From Verrucomicrobiota bacterium (lineage in GTDB: Bacteria; Verrucomicrobiota; Verrucomicrobiia; Opitutales; Opitutaceae), in contig JAFEGX010000125.1 in the NCBI GenBank assembly GCA_018239675.1, positions 1-64,000 of the forward strand: a stretch of DNA of 64,000 bases. The letters are read 5' to 3'. Positions 1-7,379 of this stretch are shown piece by piece. The notes beneath the pieces are model-generated. The model searched no databases, had not been told where the DNA came from, and saw nothing but the letters and a program-made list of their open reading frames with translations. The position numbers and the translations under genes were made by a program. The stretch's first letter is position 1; each line of letters starts with the position of its first letter.

Positions 1-882
1 CCGGTTGCCGGGACCGACGACGAAGATCCGTTCCATCTGGCCCAGCGGAGCGAGGGCGGCGGCGGGAATGAGCAGCGACGCGACCGGGGCGCCGGGCACC
101 AACACGCGGGCGTACTGGCCCGAGCGAACGGCCGCGCCCGCCGGCAGCGCCAGCTTGGCGAGTACCGTGCGGGCAGAGGGATCGGCCGCGGACGAAAGCT
201 CGGCCAGCGTCGTGCTTACCTTCAGGTCGGCCGCGGGAATGGTGACCTCCAGGGTCGCGCCCGGGGCCAGCCGGGAGACGAGCGAATCCGGGACCGGCAC
301 CTCGACCTGGAAATTGTCGGTGCCCTCGAGCTCCACCAGCGGGTAGCCCGGGGCGGCGAGGTCGCCGACGTTGGCGAGCTTGCGGGCCACGACGCCGGCG
401 AACGGCGCGCGGACCTCGGCGTAGCTGAGCATGACCTCGGCCTCGCGGACCATGGCCTGCGTCATCGTGAAGCGGTCCTCAAGACTGCGCACCATCTCGG
501 CGGTGCTGGCGCCCTTGCCGAGCAGGTCGCGCTCGCGCTCCAGGTCGCGGCGGGCGACATTCAACTGGGCCTGCGCCTGGGCGACGCGGGCGGTGATCTC
601 GCCGACCGAGATCCGGACCAGCAGATCCCCGGCGGCGACGCGCTGGCCGAGGGTCACGGGCAGCTCGGTGATGGCGCCCATGACCTTGGCGGCGATCTGC
701 GCGCGGAGGACGGGGCGGACGGTGCCGGTGACCTCGGTCAGGGCGGGCCGCTCGGCCGTCTGGGCGGTGGCCACGTGCACGCGGGCCGGCGGGAGATTCG
801 CGGCGGTGGCGGCGGACTCGGACTTGTGGCAGCCGGCGAGCAGGAGGCCGCTGGCGGAGAGGAGGACGGCGAGGCGATTCAT
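1..882 (-). CDS. RND efflux periplasmic adaptor (membrane fusion protein), 3' end cut by window edge
   Basis: The reading frame is open from an ATG at 882 to the window edge, giving the first 294 residues. It starts with a lipoprotein signal (hydrophobic stretch ending LLLAGC at about residue 18, so Cys18 would be lipidated). A barrel-sandwich (lipoyl-like) half follows at about 60-95 (VMGAITELPVTLGQRVAAGD), then an alpha-hairpin at about 95-150, the second half at about 155-190 (YAEVRAPFAGVVARKL) and a beta-barrel region. This is the HlyD/AcrA family order. The protein should bridge an inner-membrane pump and the TolC-like protein encoded just upstream (21 bp gap, same strand). The pump gene presumably lies beyond the left edge. 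Family is secure; substrate is unknown. Confidence 0.9.
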   Translation of the reverse strand, partial: MNRLAVLLSASGLLLAGCHKSESAATAANLPPARVHVATAQTAERPALTEVTGTVRPVLRAQIAAKVMGAITELPVTLGQRVAAGDLLVRISVGEITARVAQAQAQLNVARRDLERERDLLGKGASTAEMVRSLEDRFTMTQAMVREAEVMLSYAEVRAPFAGVVARKLANVGDLAAPGYPLVELEGTDNFQVEVPVPDSLVSRLAPGATLEVTIPAADLKVSTTLAELSSAADPSARTVLAKLALPAGAAVRSGQYARVLVPGAPVASLLIPAAALAPLGQMERIFVVGPGNR

Positions 883-902
883 GACAGAAAGGAGGGCGGG
901 GG

Positions 903-2213
903 TTAGGAAGCGGGCAGGGGATCGAGGCCGAGGGCGCGGCGCAGTTCCACGAGGGCAAGGCGCTCGTCGGCCTCGGCGGCGGTGCGGCGGAGGCGGGCCT
1001 CGAGCAGGCGGGTCTCGGCGCCGATCAGGTCGGCGGCGAGCAGCGCCCCTTTTTCGAAGCGCGCCCGGCTGAGCGCGGCGCCCTCGGCGGCCTGGTCGAC
1101 CGCTCGGTCCGAGACCGACAGGCGCTCGGCGGCGTCCGCATGCGCGAGGCGGGCCTGCTCAACCTCGAGGCTGATGCCGAGCTCGGCCTTGCGCGCGTAC
1201 TCGCGCACCTCGGCGAGCTCCGCGGTGCTCTGCCGGACCTTGCCGCGGGTCTGGCCGCCGTCGAAGACGTTGAGGTCAACCGCGACGCCGGCCATCCAGC
1301 TGTCGCCGTGGCGGTCGGTCTGCCAGCCCTGGTCGTACTGGTAGCTGGCAAAGGCGTTCACCGTGGGCCGGTGGGCGCCGCGGGCGGCCTCCACCATCGC
1401 CTCGGCGGCGCGGACGCGGGCGAGGATGCCGCGCAGCTCGGGCCGCCGGGAGAAGTCGGTGGTGTCGGGCAGGCTCAGGCGGGCAAGGGCGGGATCATCC
1501 GCGACCAGCTCGATCGGCTGGCCGTCGGGCTCGAGTCCCAGCACGAAGGCAAAGGCCCGCGCGGCAAGCGCGGCGCCGTGGCGGGCGGACGAAAGCTGCT
1601 CGCGGGTCTGCGCCAGCTGCACCTCCAGCCCGAGCAGGTCGGCCTTGAGCAGCTGGCCGGCGTCGTAGCGCGCCCGGGCGTTGGCCACGGTGGCGGCGTA
1701 GGCCTCGACGCCGCTCTCGACGGTGGCGACCGCGGCCCGGGCGGTGCGGAGATTGAGGGCGGCGCGGACGACCTCCACGGCCAGCCGGTGGTGGGCGGCC
1801 TGCAGGTCGAGCGCGGCGGCCTCGGCGCCGGCCCGGGCGGCGTTGCGGCCGGCCGTGGCACGCCCGCCGGCGTAGAGATTGTAGCCGACGGTGCCGGTGG
1901 CGTTGAGATTGTCGATCCGGCCCGGGTGGTTGAAATCGAGCCCGAAGTTGAACGCCCGCTGGTTGAGGATCGAGCCGAAGGCCATCATCGGGCTGTTGGT
2001 GTCGGTATAGCGCGAGCTGACCGACAGCTGCGGCAGCCAGGCCGACTGCGCCTGCTCCACCAGGGCCTGGGCGCCGTCGACGCGGGCGCGGGCGGCCCGG
2101 GCGTCGGGATTGCGCTCCAGCGCGGTGGCCACGGCGCGGTCGAGGGACCAGGTCTCGGCGCGCAGCGCCGGCAGCACGAGGACAAGGATGAGGGCAAGGC
2201 GGGCGGCAGGCAT
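903..2213 (-). CDS. TolC-family outer membrane efflux protein
   Basis: This 436-residue protein has a signal peptide (MPAARLALILVLVLPALRA) and two tandem OEP repeats of alternating long helices, typical of TolC/CusC-like outer-membrane channel proteins. The ATG at 2213 was chosen because the signal peptide begins there; the frame extends upstream to 2303 but that part is Arg/Pro-rich and overlaps the preceding gene. It lies between a DUF6132 gene and the adaptor gene on the same strand with short gaps, so it should form the outer-membrane part of that tripartite pump. The helical hairpins carry many Ala/Glu/Arg, as is usual for the family. Confidence 0.92.
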   Translation of the reverse strand: MPAARLALILVLVLPALRAETWSLDRAVATALERNPDARAARARVDGAQALVEQAQSAWLPQLSVSSRYTDTNSPMMAFGSILNQRAFNFGLDFNHPGRIDNLNATGTVGYNLYAGGRATAGRNAARAGAEAAALDLQAAHHRLAVEVVRAALNLRTARAAVATVESGVEAYAATVANARARYDAGQLLKADLLGLEVQLAQTREQLSSARHGAALAARAFAFVLGLEPDGQPIELVADDPALARLSLPDTTDFSRRPELRGILARVRAAEAMVEAARGAHRPTVNAFASYQYDQGWQTDRHGDSWMAGVAVDLNVFDGGQTRGKVRQSTAELAEVREYARKAELGISLEVEQARLAHADAAERLSVSDRAVDQAAEGAALSRARFEKGALLAADLIGAETRLLEARLRRTAAEADERLALVELRRALGLDPLPAS

Positions 2214-2233
2214 GGGCGAGGAAATAGTCGGGT

Positions 2234-2416
2234 TCAGCTGGTGCGGCCGGAGAGGGCGAGGAACAGGCCCAGGACCCCGCCGTAGAGGGCGCCCCGCCAC
2301 CACGTCGCGGTCAGCGGGCAGGCGCCCGTGGTGCAGGAGCCGATCTGGCCCCAGACCGCGCCGAGGGCGGCGCCGACGACGATCGGGGCGAGAAAACGGA
2401 TCACGGGATGGTGCAT
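2234..2416 (-). CDS. Small membrane protein, DUF6132-like
   Basis: A 60-residue protein with two hydrophobic segments (about 8-24 and 42-56) and a Cys-containing loop reading GSCTTGACPLT between them. This pattern (C-T-x-G-x-C-P) matches the DUF6132 family of small membrane proteins, whose function is not established; they are often found near rhodanese and sulfur genes. It lies 13 bp after the DUF2892 gene and 20 bp before the TolC-like gene on the same strand, so it is part of the operon behind the 22-bp operator. The two loop cysteines could bind metal or react with sulfur species, which is inference. Confidence 0.7.
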   Translation of the reverse strand: MHHPVIRFLAPIVVGAALGAVWGQIGSCTTGACPLTATWWRGALYGGVLGLFLALSGRTS

Positions 2417-2429
2417 GAAGTCCCGCGGC

Positions 2430-2654
2430 TCAGCCCTTGCGGCCGCCGAAATGCACGATGCCGTCGTCCCCGAGCCAGCCGAGCTTGCGCAGGACGATCG
2501 AGGGCGGGCAGAAGCCGGTGAAGGCGGACTGGATGAGGTTGAGGCCGACGAAGCAGGTCAGCAGCAGCCACCAGGGGCTGTGGAAGTGGACGAGGGCGAC
2601 GCTGACCAGGACCATGGTGCCCGCCAGGACCCGGATGAGGTTGTCGATTTTCAT
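2430..2654 (-). CDS. DUF2892 (YgaP-like membrane segment) protein
   Basis: A 74-residue protein with an amphipathic N-terminus (MKIDNLIRVLAGTMVLVSVAL) and two hydrophobic segments separated by a short loop, followed by FTGFCPPSIVLRKLG. This is the DUF2892 pattern, which also forms the membrane part of the sulfurtransferase YgaP (TGFC-P motif). There is no rhodanese domain here. It is the first gene of the leftward operon, and its ATG lies 28 bp from the perfect operator palindrome shared with the divergent ArsR gene. In E. coli the ArsR-type YgaV controls ygaP, so the pairing is familiar even though the downstream efflux genes are not. Confidence 0.75.
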   Translation of the reverse strand: MKIDNLIRVLAGTMVLVSVALVHFHSPWWLLLTCFVGLNLIQSAFTGFCPPSIVLRKLGWLGDDGIVHFGGRKG

Positions 2655-2674
2655 GGGGGAGGACGATTTTCTAC

Positions 2675-2704
2675 TTGAAACTTATATGAGCATATGCTCA
2701 TATA
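2675..2704 (+). promoter_or_regulatory. Putative promoter of the arsR-type gene
   Basis: A TTGAAA box at 2675-2680 is followed, at 18 bp spacing, by CATATA at 2699-2704. The second box lies inside the operator palindrome, so a bound regulator would block its own promoter. The gene starts at 2726. Assigned by eye only. Confidence 0.45.
2683..2704. promoter_or_regulatory. Perfect 22-bp operator palindrome between divergent arsR and efflux operon
   Basis: The half-site TATATGAGCAT is followed directly by its exact reverse complement, giving an 11+11 perfect inverted repeat. It is AT-rich in a very GC-rich genome and sits centrally in the 71-bp space between two divergent genes. Its size and symmetry fit a winged-helix ArsR dimer site. 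It overlaps the putative -10 regions on both strands, so both transcripts would be repressed together. Confidence 0.8.
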
Positions 2705-2718
2705 GAGAATCAAGTCAA
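2689..2718 (-). promoter_or_regulatory. Putative promoter of the DUF2892-efflux operon
   Basis: Read leftward, TTGACT (2718-2713, one mismatch to the -35 consensus) is followed after 18 bp by TATGCT (2694-2689), four of six matches to the -10 consensus and inside the operator palindrome. The first gene of the operon starts at 2654. Confidence 0.5.
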
Positions 2719-2725
2719 GACCCGA

Positions 2726-3082
2726 ATGGCCGCCGCGAAGAAGAATCCCCGCCTGATGTCGAATGACGCCCTGCTGCAGATCGCGCGGCGCTTTGCCGTC
2801 CTGGCCGAGCCCATGCGGCTCCGGCTGCTCCAGTCCCTGTTCGAGGGCGAGATGAGCGTCAACGAGCTGGTGGAGGTGACCGGCGGGACCCAGGCGAACG
2901 TCTCGCGGCATCTCCAGACGCTGGCCCACGCCCATCTCGTTTCGCGGCGCAAGGAGGGGCTGCAGGTGTTCTACACCATTTCCGACCCGTCGATTTTCCG
3001 CCTGTGCGAGCTGGTCTGCGGCAGCCTCGAACAACAGCTCGCGCAGCAGGCGGGAGCGTTTGCGGAAGGCGGTAGGCTGTAA
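2726..3082 (+). CDS. ArsR-family transcriptional regulator
   Basis: A 118-residue winged-helix protein. The recognition helix region is VTGGTQANVSRHLQTLAHAHLVSRRKEGLQVFY (about 51-83), typical of ArsR/SmtB repressors. The classic alpha-3 metal box (ELCVCDL) is absent: the corresponding stretch reads MSVNELVEVTGG with no Cys. The only cysteines are Cys94 and Cys98 (RLCELVCG) in the predicted alpha-5 helix, a place where some family members bind their inducer. It is divergent from the efflux operon across a perfect palindrome, so it most likely represses both itself and that operon. The inducer is unknown: thiol-reactive compounds, persulfide or a metal are possible. Confidence 0.88.
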   Translation: MAAAKKNPRLMSNDALLQIARRFAVLAEPMRLRLLQSLFEGEMSVNELVEVTGGTQANVSRHLQTLAHAHLVSRRKEGLQVFYTISDPSIFRLCELVCGSLEQQLAQQAGAFAEGGRL

Positions 3083-3112
3083 GCTGTAAGCTGTAAGCTG
3101 CAGGCTGTAGGC
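3072..3112. repeat. Tandem heptamer repeat, about six units of GTAAGCT
   Basis: Units read GTAGGCT, GTAAGCT, GTAAGCT, GTAAGCT, GCAGGCT, GTAGGC. The array begins inside the last codons of the ArsR gene and supplies its TAA stop. Such short perfect units can change copy number by slippage. Confidence 0.85.
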
Positions 3113-3125
3113 GGGTTCAGCTAGA

Positions 3126-3409
3126 GTAGACGGTAGTTGGTGGATCCTCATTCGCTTGCTGCTGGAAGCGAACTGAACGCTTCACTTTCACCGAATGCTG
3201 AGATGAACCACCGGATCGAATCCGATGGCCGAGCGGAACTAGCCTGCGCGTAGCGCGTAGCGCGAGGCGACGGTCCGTGAGGGATCGCCGCTTCATCCGC
3301 GAAAACCCGCGTATTCCGTGGTCAAGATCAGCTCCGGGCCCGAGTTTCCCGAGGAAAGTGCGAACAGACGCGGATGATCCGTGGTGGATCCCTACCAACT
3401 ACTGTCTAC
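3126..3409. repeat. Long-range inverted repeat in a 370-bp gene-free region
   Basis: No gene is supported between 3083 and 3450. The arms at 3126-3147 and 3386-3409 pair as inverted repeats (20 of 22 positions with one 2-base gap). Inside lie further small repeats built on cgcgtagcgcgtagcgcg and on ATCCGCG/CGCGGAT words. This resembles the other intergenic inverted repeats in the window and may be a degraded palindromic element. Confidence 0.6.
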
Positions 3410-3450
3410 CAGCTACCAACTACCTAAGGAGCTGCCGGCCCTATCCCGCG

Positions 3451-4980
3451 CTAGATCTCATAGCCCAGCCCCATCGGCTCGAACGACTCCGCGACCACGG
3501 TGGTCCGGCCGAACTCGTCGAACCAGTGATGCACCCGGCGGCCAATGGCGCCGGTGTCGGCGCGGTGGCAGTATTCGTTCGTGTTGGGATCGTAGGTGTA
3601 GTCCCGCGCCCACTCGCGGTGGTGCCGGGCCAGCTGCGAGATCGCCTCGACGATGCGCTCGGCCTCGGCGTCGGTGGTCGTCGGATGCATCGAGAGCCGG
3701 ACCCAGCCGGGCTTCTCGGTCTTGTTGCCGAGGTTGATCTGGTCGGTGATGGCCTTCGAGTGTTCCGGCGTCACGTGCAGGAGATAATGCCCGTAGGTGC
3801 CGGCGCAGGAGCAGCCGCCGCGGACCTGGATGCCGAAACGGTCGTTCAGCAGGCGGACCGCGAGGTTGTAGTGCAGGCCGTCGATGTAGAAGGACAGGAT
3901 GGCGAGGCGGTCGCGGTGCTGGTCCGCGAGGATGTGCAGGCCCGGGAGCGTCGCGAGGCGGTCCCACATCAGGGCCAGCAGCTCGTGCTCACGCCGCCGG
4001 ATGTTCTCCACGCCCATGGCCTCCTTGAGGCGGATGCACAGCGCGGTGCGGATGGCCTGGGTGAACCCCGGCGTCCCGCCGTCCTCGCGGGCCTCGACAT
4101 CGTCAAAGTATTTTCGGCCGCCCCAGGGATTGGTCCAGTCCACCGTGCCGCCGCCCGGGTTGTCGGGCACGCGGTTGGTGTAGAGCTTCTTGTTGAAGAT
4201 CAGCACGCCGCTGGTGCCCGGGCCGCCCAGGAATTTGTGCGGCGAGAACACGATGGCGTCGAGCGACTCGTCCGGCCGCCCCGCCGGGTGCAGGTCGATC
4301 GCGATGTACGGCGCGCTGGCGGCGAAGTCCACGAAGCACCAGCCGCCCGCGCGGTGGATCATCCCCGCGATCGCGTGGTAGGGCGTGATGATGCCGGTGA
4401 CGTTCGAGCAGCTGGTCACCGCCGCGAACTTCACCCTGCGGTCGCGGTATTCGTGGAGCAGCGCGGCGAGGTGCTGCAGGTCGACCAGGCCGTCGGCGGT
4501 GGCGTTGATCACGCGCACGTCCACCATGCACTCGAGCCACGAGGTCTGGTTGGAGTGGTGCTCCATGTGCGTGACAAACACGATGGGCCTGTCCACCTCG
4601 GCAATCTTCACCTGCGGCTGGAATTTCTCGTGCAGGCGCAGCCCGAGGATGCGCTGGAACTTGTTCACGACGCTCGTCATGCCCGAGCCGTAGCAGATGA
4701 TCGCGTCGTCGGCGGAGGCGTTGACGTGCCGCTTGATCAGGTGGAGGGCCTCATGGTACGCGCGCGTCATCGTCGTGCCGGTCACGGACGTCTCCGTGTG
4801 GGTGTTCCCCACGAATGGCGCGATCTCCTCGCTCATCATCTTCTCGATCGGCCCGAACATCCGGCCGCTGGCCGTCCAGTCCGCATAGAGGATGCGCTGG
4901 CGGCCGTACGGCGTCTCGAATTCCTGGTCGAGACCGATGATGTTCGCCCGAAACGGCGCAAAATAGTCCTCAAGGCTCAT
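3451..4980 (-). CDS. Class V aminotransferase-fold PLP enzyme (cysteine desulfurase-like)
   Basis: This 509-residue protein has the fold-type I class V pattern. The PLP-binding lysine is about residue 249 in FSPHKFLGGPGTSG, the cofactor aspartate lies in WCFVDFAASAPY, and a Cys-containing loop GGCSCAGTYGH at about 388-398 occupies the place of the desulfurase active-site cysteine. It is longer than SufS/IscS (about 400), with an extra C-terminal region. The reaction could be cysteine desulfuration, selenocysteine lyase or another class V activity, and the sequence does not decide. It stands alone between two intergenic repeat regions, in the same orientation as metW and metX, so a sulfur-metabolism role would fit but is inference. 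Confidence 0.82.
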   Translation of the reverse strand: MSLEDYFAPFRANIIGLDQEFETPYGRQRILYADWTASGRMFGPIEKMMSEEIAPFVGNTHTETSVTGTTMTRAYHEALHLIKRHVNASADDAIICYGSGMTSVVNKFQRILGLRLHEKFQPQVKIAEVDRPIVFVTHMEHHSNQTSWLECMVDVRVINATADGLVDLQHLAALLHEYRDRRVKFAAVTSCSNVTGIITPYHAIAGMIHRAGGWCFVDFAASAPYIAIDLHPAGRPDESLDAIVFSPHKFLGGPGTSGVLIFNKKLYTNRVPDNPGGGTVDWTNPWGGRKYFDDVEAREDGGTPGFTQAIRTALCIRLKEAMGVENIRRREHELLALMWDRLATLPGLHILADQHRDRLAILSFYIDGLHYNLAVRLLNDRFGIQVRGGCSCAGTYGHYLLHVTPEHSKAITDQINLGNKTEKPGWVRLSMHPTTTDAEAERIVEAISQLARHHREWARDYTYDPNTNEYCHRADTGAIGRRVHHWFDEFGRTTVVAESFEPMGLGYEI

Positions 4981-5088
4981 GATGAACGCCCGGCAGCATG
5001 ACGATGCGCCGGGTTTTGATCAATAGGCCGACCGGACTAATTGGGAGCTGGATTGGGATGGTCCCCAAGAGACTTCCCGCGGGGTGGA

Positions 5089-5260
5089 TTTGCCACAAAG
5101 GTCACCAAGCGCACGAAGCCCGAGGATGGGTGGCTTCGCGAGCTTGGCGCACTTGGCGGTGAACCAGATCGGAAACCACTCCAGATTCACCGCCAAGATC
5201 GCCGAGACCGCGAAGAACGGAGTCGGAACTTCGTGGGCTTTGTGCCCTTCGTGGCGAAAT
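5089..5260. repeat. Nested imperfect inverted repeat
   Basis: The outer arms 5089-5118 and 5230-5260 (GCCACAAAGG... / ...CTTCGTGGC) enclose inner arms 5133-5162 and 5185-5215 (CTTCGCGAGCTTGGCG... / ...GCCGAGACCGCGAAG). No gene is supported in 4981-5266. The inner arm shares about 25 of 30 positions with an arm at 15235. The transcript could fold into a long two-tier hairpin at the 3' side of metW. Confidence 0.6.
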
Positions 5261-5266
5261 GAGACC

Positions 5267-5872
5267 TCACTTCCTGAGGTCGTAGAGCGCGTAGCCGGCG
5301 AAGAGGTTCGGCAGGAAGCGGCAGGGCGAGCGCCAGTTGCCGCGGAGGTGGGCGCGGCGGGTGATGGTGATGCCCTTGGCGGCGCAGAAGTGCTCGAAGT
5401 CGGCGATCGTGACGGGATTCGCCGGCCGGCTTTCAAACCACTCGGTGGTGTACACCTCGTTGCGGACCTTGCGGCCGCGGGTCAGGGCATCGACGCGGTT
5501 CTTCCAGAAGCCGAAGTTCACGAAGCCCACGGTGAGCGCTCGGCCCACCCGGAGGGCCTCGAGGATCACGCCCGTCGGGTCGTCGAGCTCCTGGACGGTG
5601 CGCGAGCAGATGACGCGGTCGAAGTACCGGTCCGGGAACTCCCGCATGAACGCGGTCATGTCGCCCTGGTACACGGGAATGCCGCGCGCCACGCAGGCAG
5701 TGACGCGGCCAAAATCCAAGTCGACGCCGAGGGCCGAGACCTCCTTGGTCTGCACAAGATAGTCGAGCAGGGCGCCGCGGCCGCTGCCGAGGTCGAGCAC
5801 CCGCGATCCCGGGGCGACCCATTCCCCGATGATCTGCATGTCCACCGTGCGTTTCTCGACGACCTTGTTCAT
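5267..5872 (-). CDS. metW: MetW, methionine biosynthesis methyltransferase-like protein
   Basis: A 201-residue class I SAM-dependent methyltransferase fold. Motif I reads VLDLGSGRGALLDYL at about 25-39, and the typical MetW segment VNFGFWKNRVDALTRGRKV follows. Proteins of this family are encoded beside metX and help the homoserine acyltransferase step in several bacteria; the catalytic activity of MetW itself is poorly defined. It lies downstream of metX on the same strand, separated by about 190 bp that hold an inverted repeat, so it may be co-transcribed. The window contains a second MetW-like gene starting at 63340. Confidence 0.9.
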   Translation of the reverse strand: MNKVVEKRTVDMQIIGEWVAPGSRVLDLGSGRGALLDYLVQTKEVSALGVDLDFGRVTACVARGIPVYQGDMTAFMREFPDRYFDRVICSRTVQELDDPTGVILEALRVGRALTVGFVNFGFWKNRVDALTRGRKVRNEVYTTEWFESRPANPVTIADFEHFCAAKGITITRRAHLRGNWRSPCRFLPNLFAGYALYDLRK

Positions 5873-5918
5873 GGCACGGGCACCTCGAGCGTTTTCGATT
5901 CGGACGGAGGGGTGGGGG

Positions 5919-6036
5919 ACACCGAGATCACGGAGGATGCACCGAAATCACAGAGCATAGACCCTGCGATGGTGCCGGAGCAAATGCCCGCCGGCCGGGC
6001 TCTGTGCCCTCCGTCCCGGCTTGGTGCTCTCTGTGA
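5919..6036. repeat. Imperfect inverted repeat between metX and metW
   Basis: Arms at about 5919-5955 (ACACCGAGATCACGGAGG...) and 5999-6036 (...CCTCCGTCCC...CTCTGTGAC) are imperfect inverted copies and also contain internal direct repetition. It could form an RNA hairpin in the metX-metW transcript and set the relative output of the two genes. This is suggested by position only. Confidence 0.5.
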
Positions 6037-6058
6037 CGTCAACATTTGCCGGAATATC

Positions 6059-7243
6059 CTAGATGGAGAAGTCCACGACGGGCGCCTGGCTGCGCTCGAG
6101 GAAGGACCGGACGAGGGTGTAGAGCTCCTCGGACTCGAGGAGGAACGAGTCGTGGCCGAGGTCGGTGGTGAGCTCGGCGTAGCTGGCGCGCTTGCCGGCG
6201 CGGAGCAGCGCGTGGGCAATGGCGCGGTTCTGCTCGGGCGGAAACAGCCAGTCGCTGGTGAACCCGACCACGAGGGTCTCGGCCTGCACGGGACCGAACG
6301 CCGCCTCGAGCGAACCATCGGCGGCCGCGAGGTCGAACTGGTCGAGCGCCCGGGTGATGTAGAGGTACGAGTTCGCGTCGAAGCGGTTGATGAAGCTCTG
6401 GCCCTGGTGGCGCAGGTAGCTCTCCACCTCGAACTGCACGTCGAAGTTGTAGACGTCGCCGTTGCCCGGATTCTTCTTCCGCCGGCCGAACTTCCGGTCC
6501 ATCGAGGCGTCGGAAAGATAGGTGATGTGGGCCATCATGCGCGCGATCGCGAGGCCGACCCGCGGCCCGCCGCCCTTGGGGTAGGCGCCGTGGTTCCAGT
6601 CGGGATCCTGCATGATGGCCTGGCGGCCGACCTCGTTGAACGCGATGGCCTGCGCGCTCTCGCGGGCGGTCGTTGCCATGGCGAGGACGCGGCGCACAAA
6701 GCCGGGAAACTCGATCGCGAACTGCAGCGCCTGCATGCCGCCCATCGAGCCGCCAATGACAGCGTGGAGGGTGGTGACCCCGAGGTGGTCGAGCAGCAGC
6801 TTCTGCGCGCGCACCATGTCGGGGATCGTCACGAACGGAAAGCCGATGCCGTACGGCTCGCCGGTCGCGGGATCCACGCTCGAGGGGCCACTCGAGCCGA
6901 CGCAGCCGCCGAGCACGTTGGCGCACACGACGAAGAAGCGCGTGGTGTCAACGGCCTTGCCGGGGCCGATGAGGTTGTTCCACCAACCCGGCTTGCGGTC
7001 CTGCAGCGAGTGCACGCCGGCGCAGTGGTGGTCGCCGCTGAGCGCGTGGCAGATCAGCACGGCGTTGTCGCGCGTGGCGTTGAGCTCGCCGTAGGTCTCG
7101 TAGCGCAGCGTGAAACCGGGCAGCGTCTGGCCGCTCCGGAACGTGAACGACTGGGCGCACACGAAGTCACACGGCGCGACGAGGCCGACCTCGCCGGGCG
7201 CGAGGGGAGTCGGGGCGGACGCACTTTCCTCAGGGTCGGTCAT
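6059..7243 (-). CDS. metX: Homoserine O-acyltransferase MetX
   Basis: A 394-residue alpha/beta-hydrolase-fold enzyme that activates homoserine with acetyl-CoA (or succinyl-CoA) in methionine synthesis. The nucleophile is Ser166 in GGSMGGMQ. The catalytic aspartate and histidine lie in FTSDWLFPPEQ and DLGHDSFLLE near the C-terminus, and the family signature LICHALSGDHH is at about 63-73. Length fits the family (370-400). The acyl donor cannot be read with certainty. metW follows on the same strand, the usual partnership. A second route enzyme for homoserine esters, a Cys/Met PLP protein, is encoded at 41107-42606. Confidence 0.95.
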   Translation of the reverse strand: MTDPEESASAPTPLAPGEVGLVAPCDFVCAQSFTFRSGQTLPGFTLRYETYGELNATRDNAVLICHALSGDHHCAGVHSLQDRKPGWWNNLIGPGKAVDTTRFFVVCANVLGGCVGSSGPSSVDPATGEPYGIGFPFVTIPDMVRAQKLLLDHLGVTTLHAVIGGSMGGMQALQFAIEFPGFVRRVLAMATTARESAQAIAFNEVGRQAIMQDPDWNHGAYPKGGGPRVGLAIARMMAHITYLSDASMDRKFGRRKKNPGNGDVYNFDVQFEVESYLRHQGQSFINRFDANSYLYITRALDQFDLAAADGSLEAAFGPVQAETLVVGFTSDWLFPPEQNRAIAHALLRAGKRASYAELTTDLGHDSFLLESEELYTLVRSFLERSQAPVVDFSI

Positions 7244-7293
7244 GCCGGAGGGAAGACGATTAAGGGCGGGGCCGGGGAGACAAGCAACCGGGG

Positions 7294-7323
7294 TGTCATT
7301 ATGACAACCGCGCGGGCGCGCGG
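7294..7323. promoter_or_regulatory. Palindrome and hairpin upstream of metX
   Basis: TGTCATTATGACA at 7294-7306 is a 6-1-6 perfect palindrome, immediately followed by a GC hairpin at 7308-7323 (stem CCGCGCG, loop GG). They lie 51-80 bp upstream of the metX ATG. The first could be an operator; the second has no T-run and is probably not a terminator. I saw no match to known SAM riboswitch cores here. Confidence 0.45.
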
Positions 7324-7379
7324 TGGTTGAATGTTGAAGGTTGAAAGGTGAAGGGCGGCCGATGCGGAGAATCGAGGGT

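Noticed and set aside
3072-3112. CRISPR-like short repeats (also at 49081-49108)
   Set aside because: Units are 7 bp, directly adjacent, without spacers, and no cas genes are in the window.
3277-5001. A 574-codon open frame on the plus strand opposite the class V aminotransferase
   Set aside because: It has Val/Arg/His-biased composition and no motifs, while the opposite strand encodes a complete PLP enzyme.
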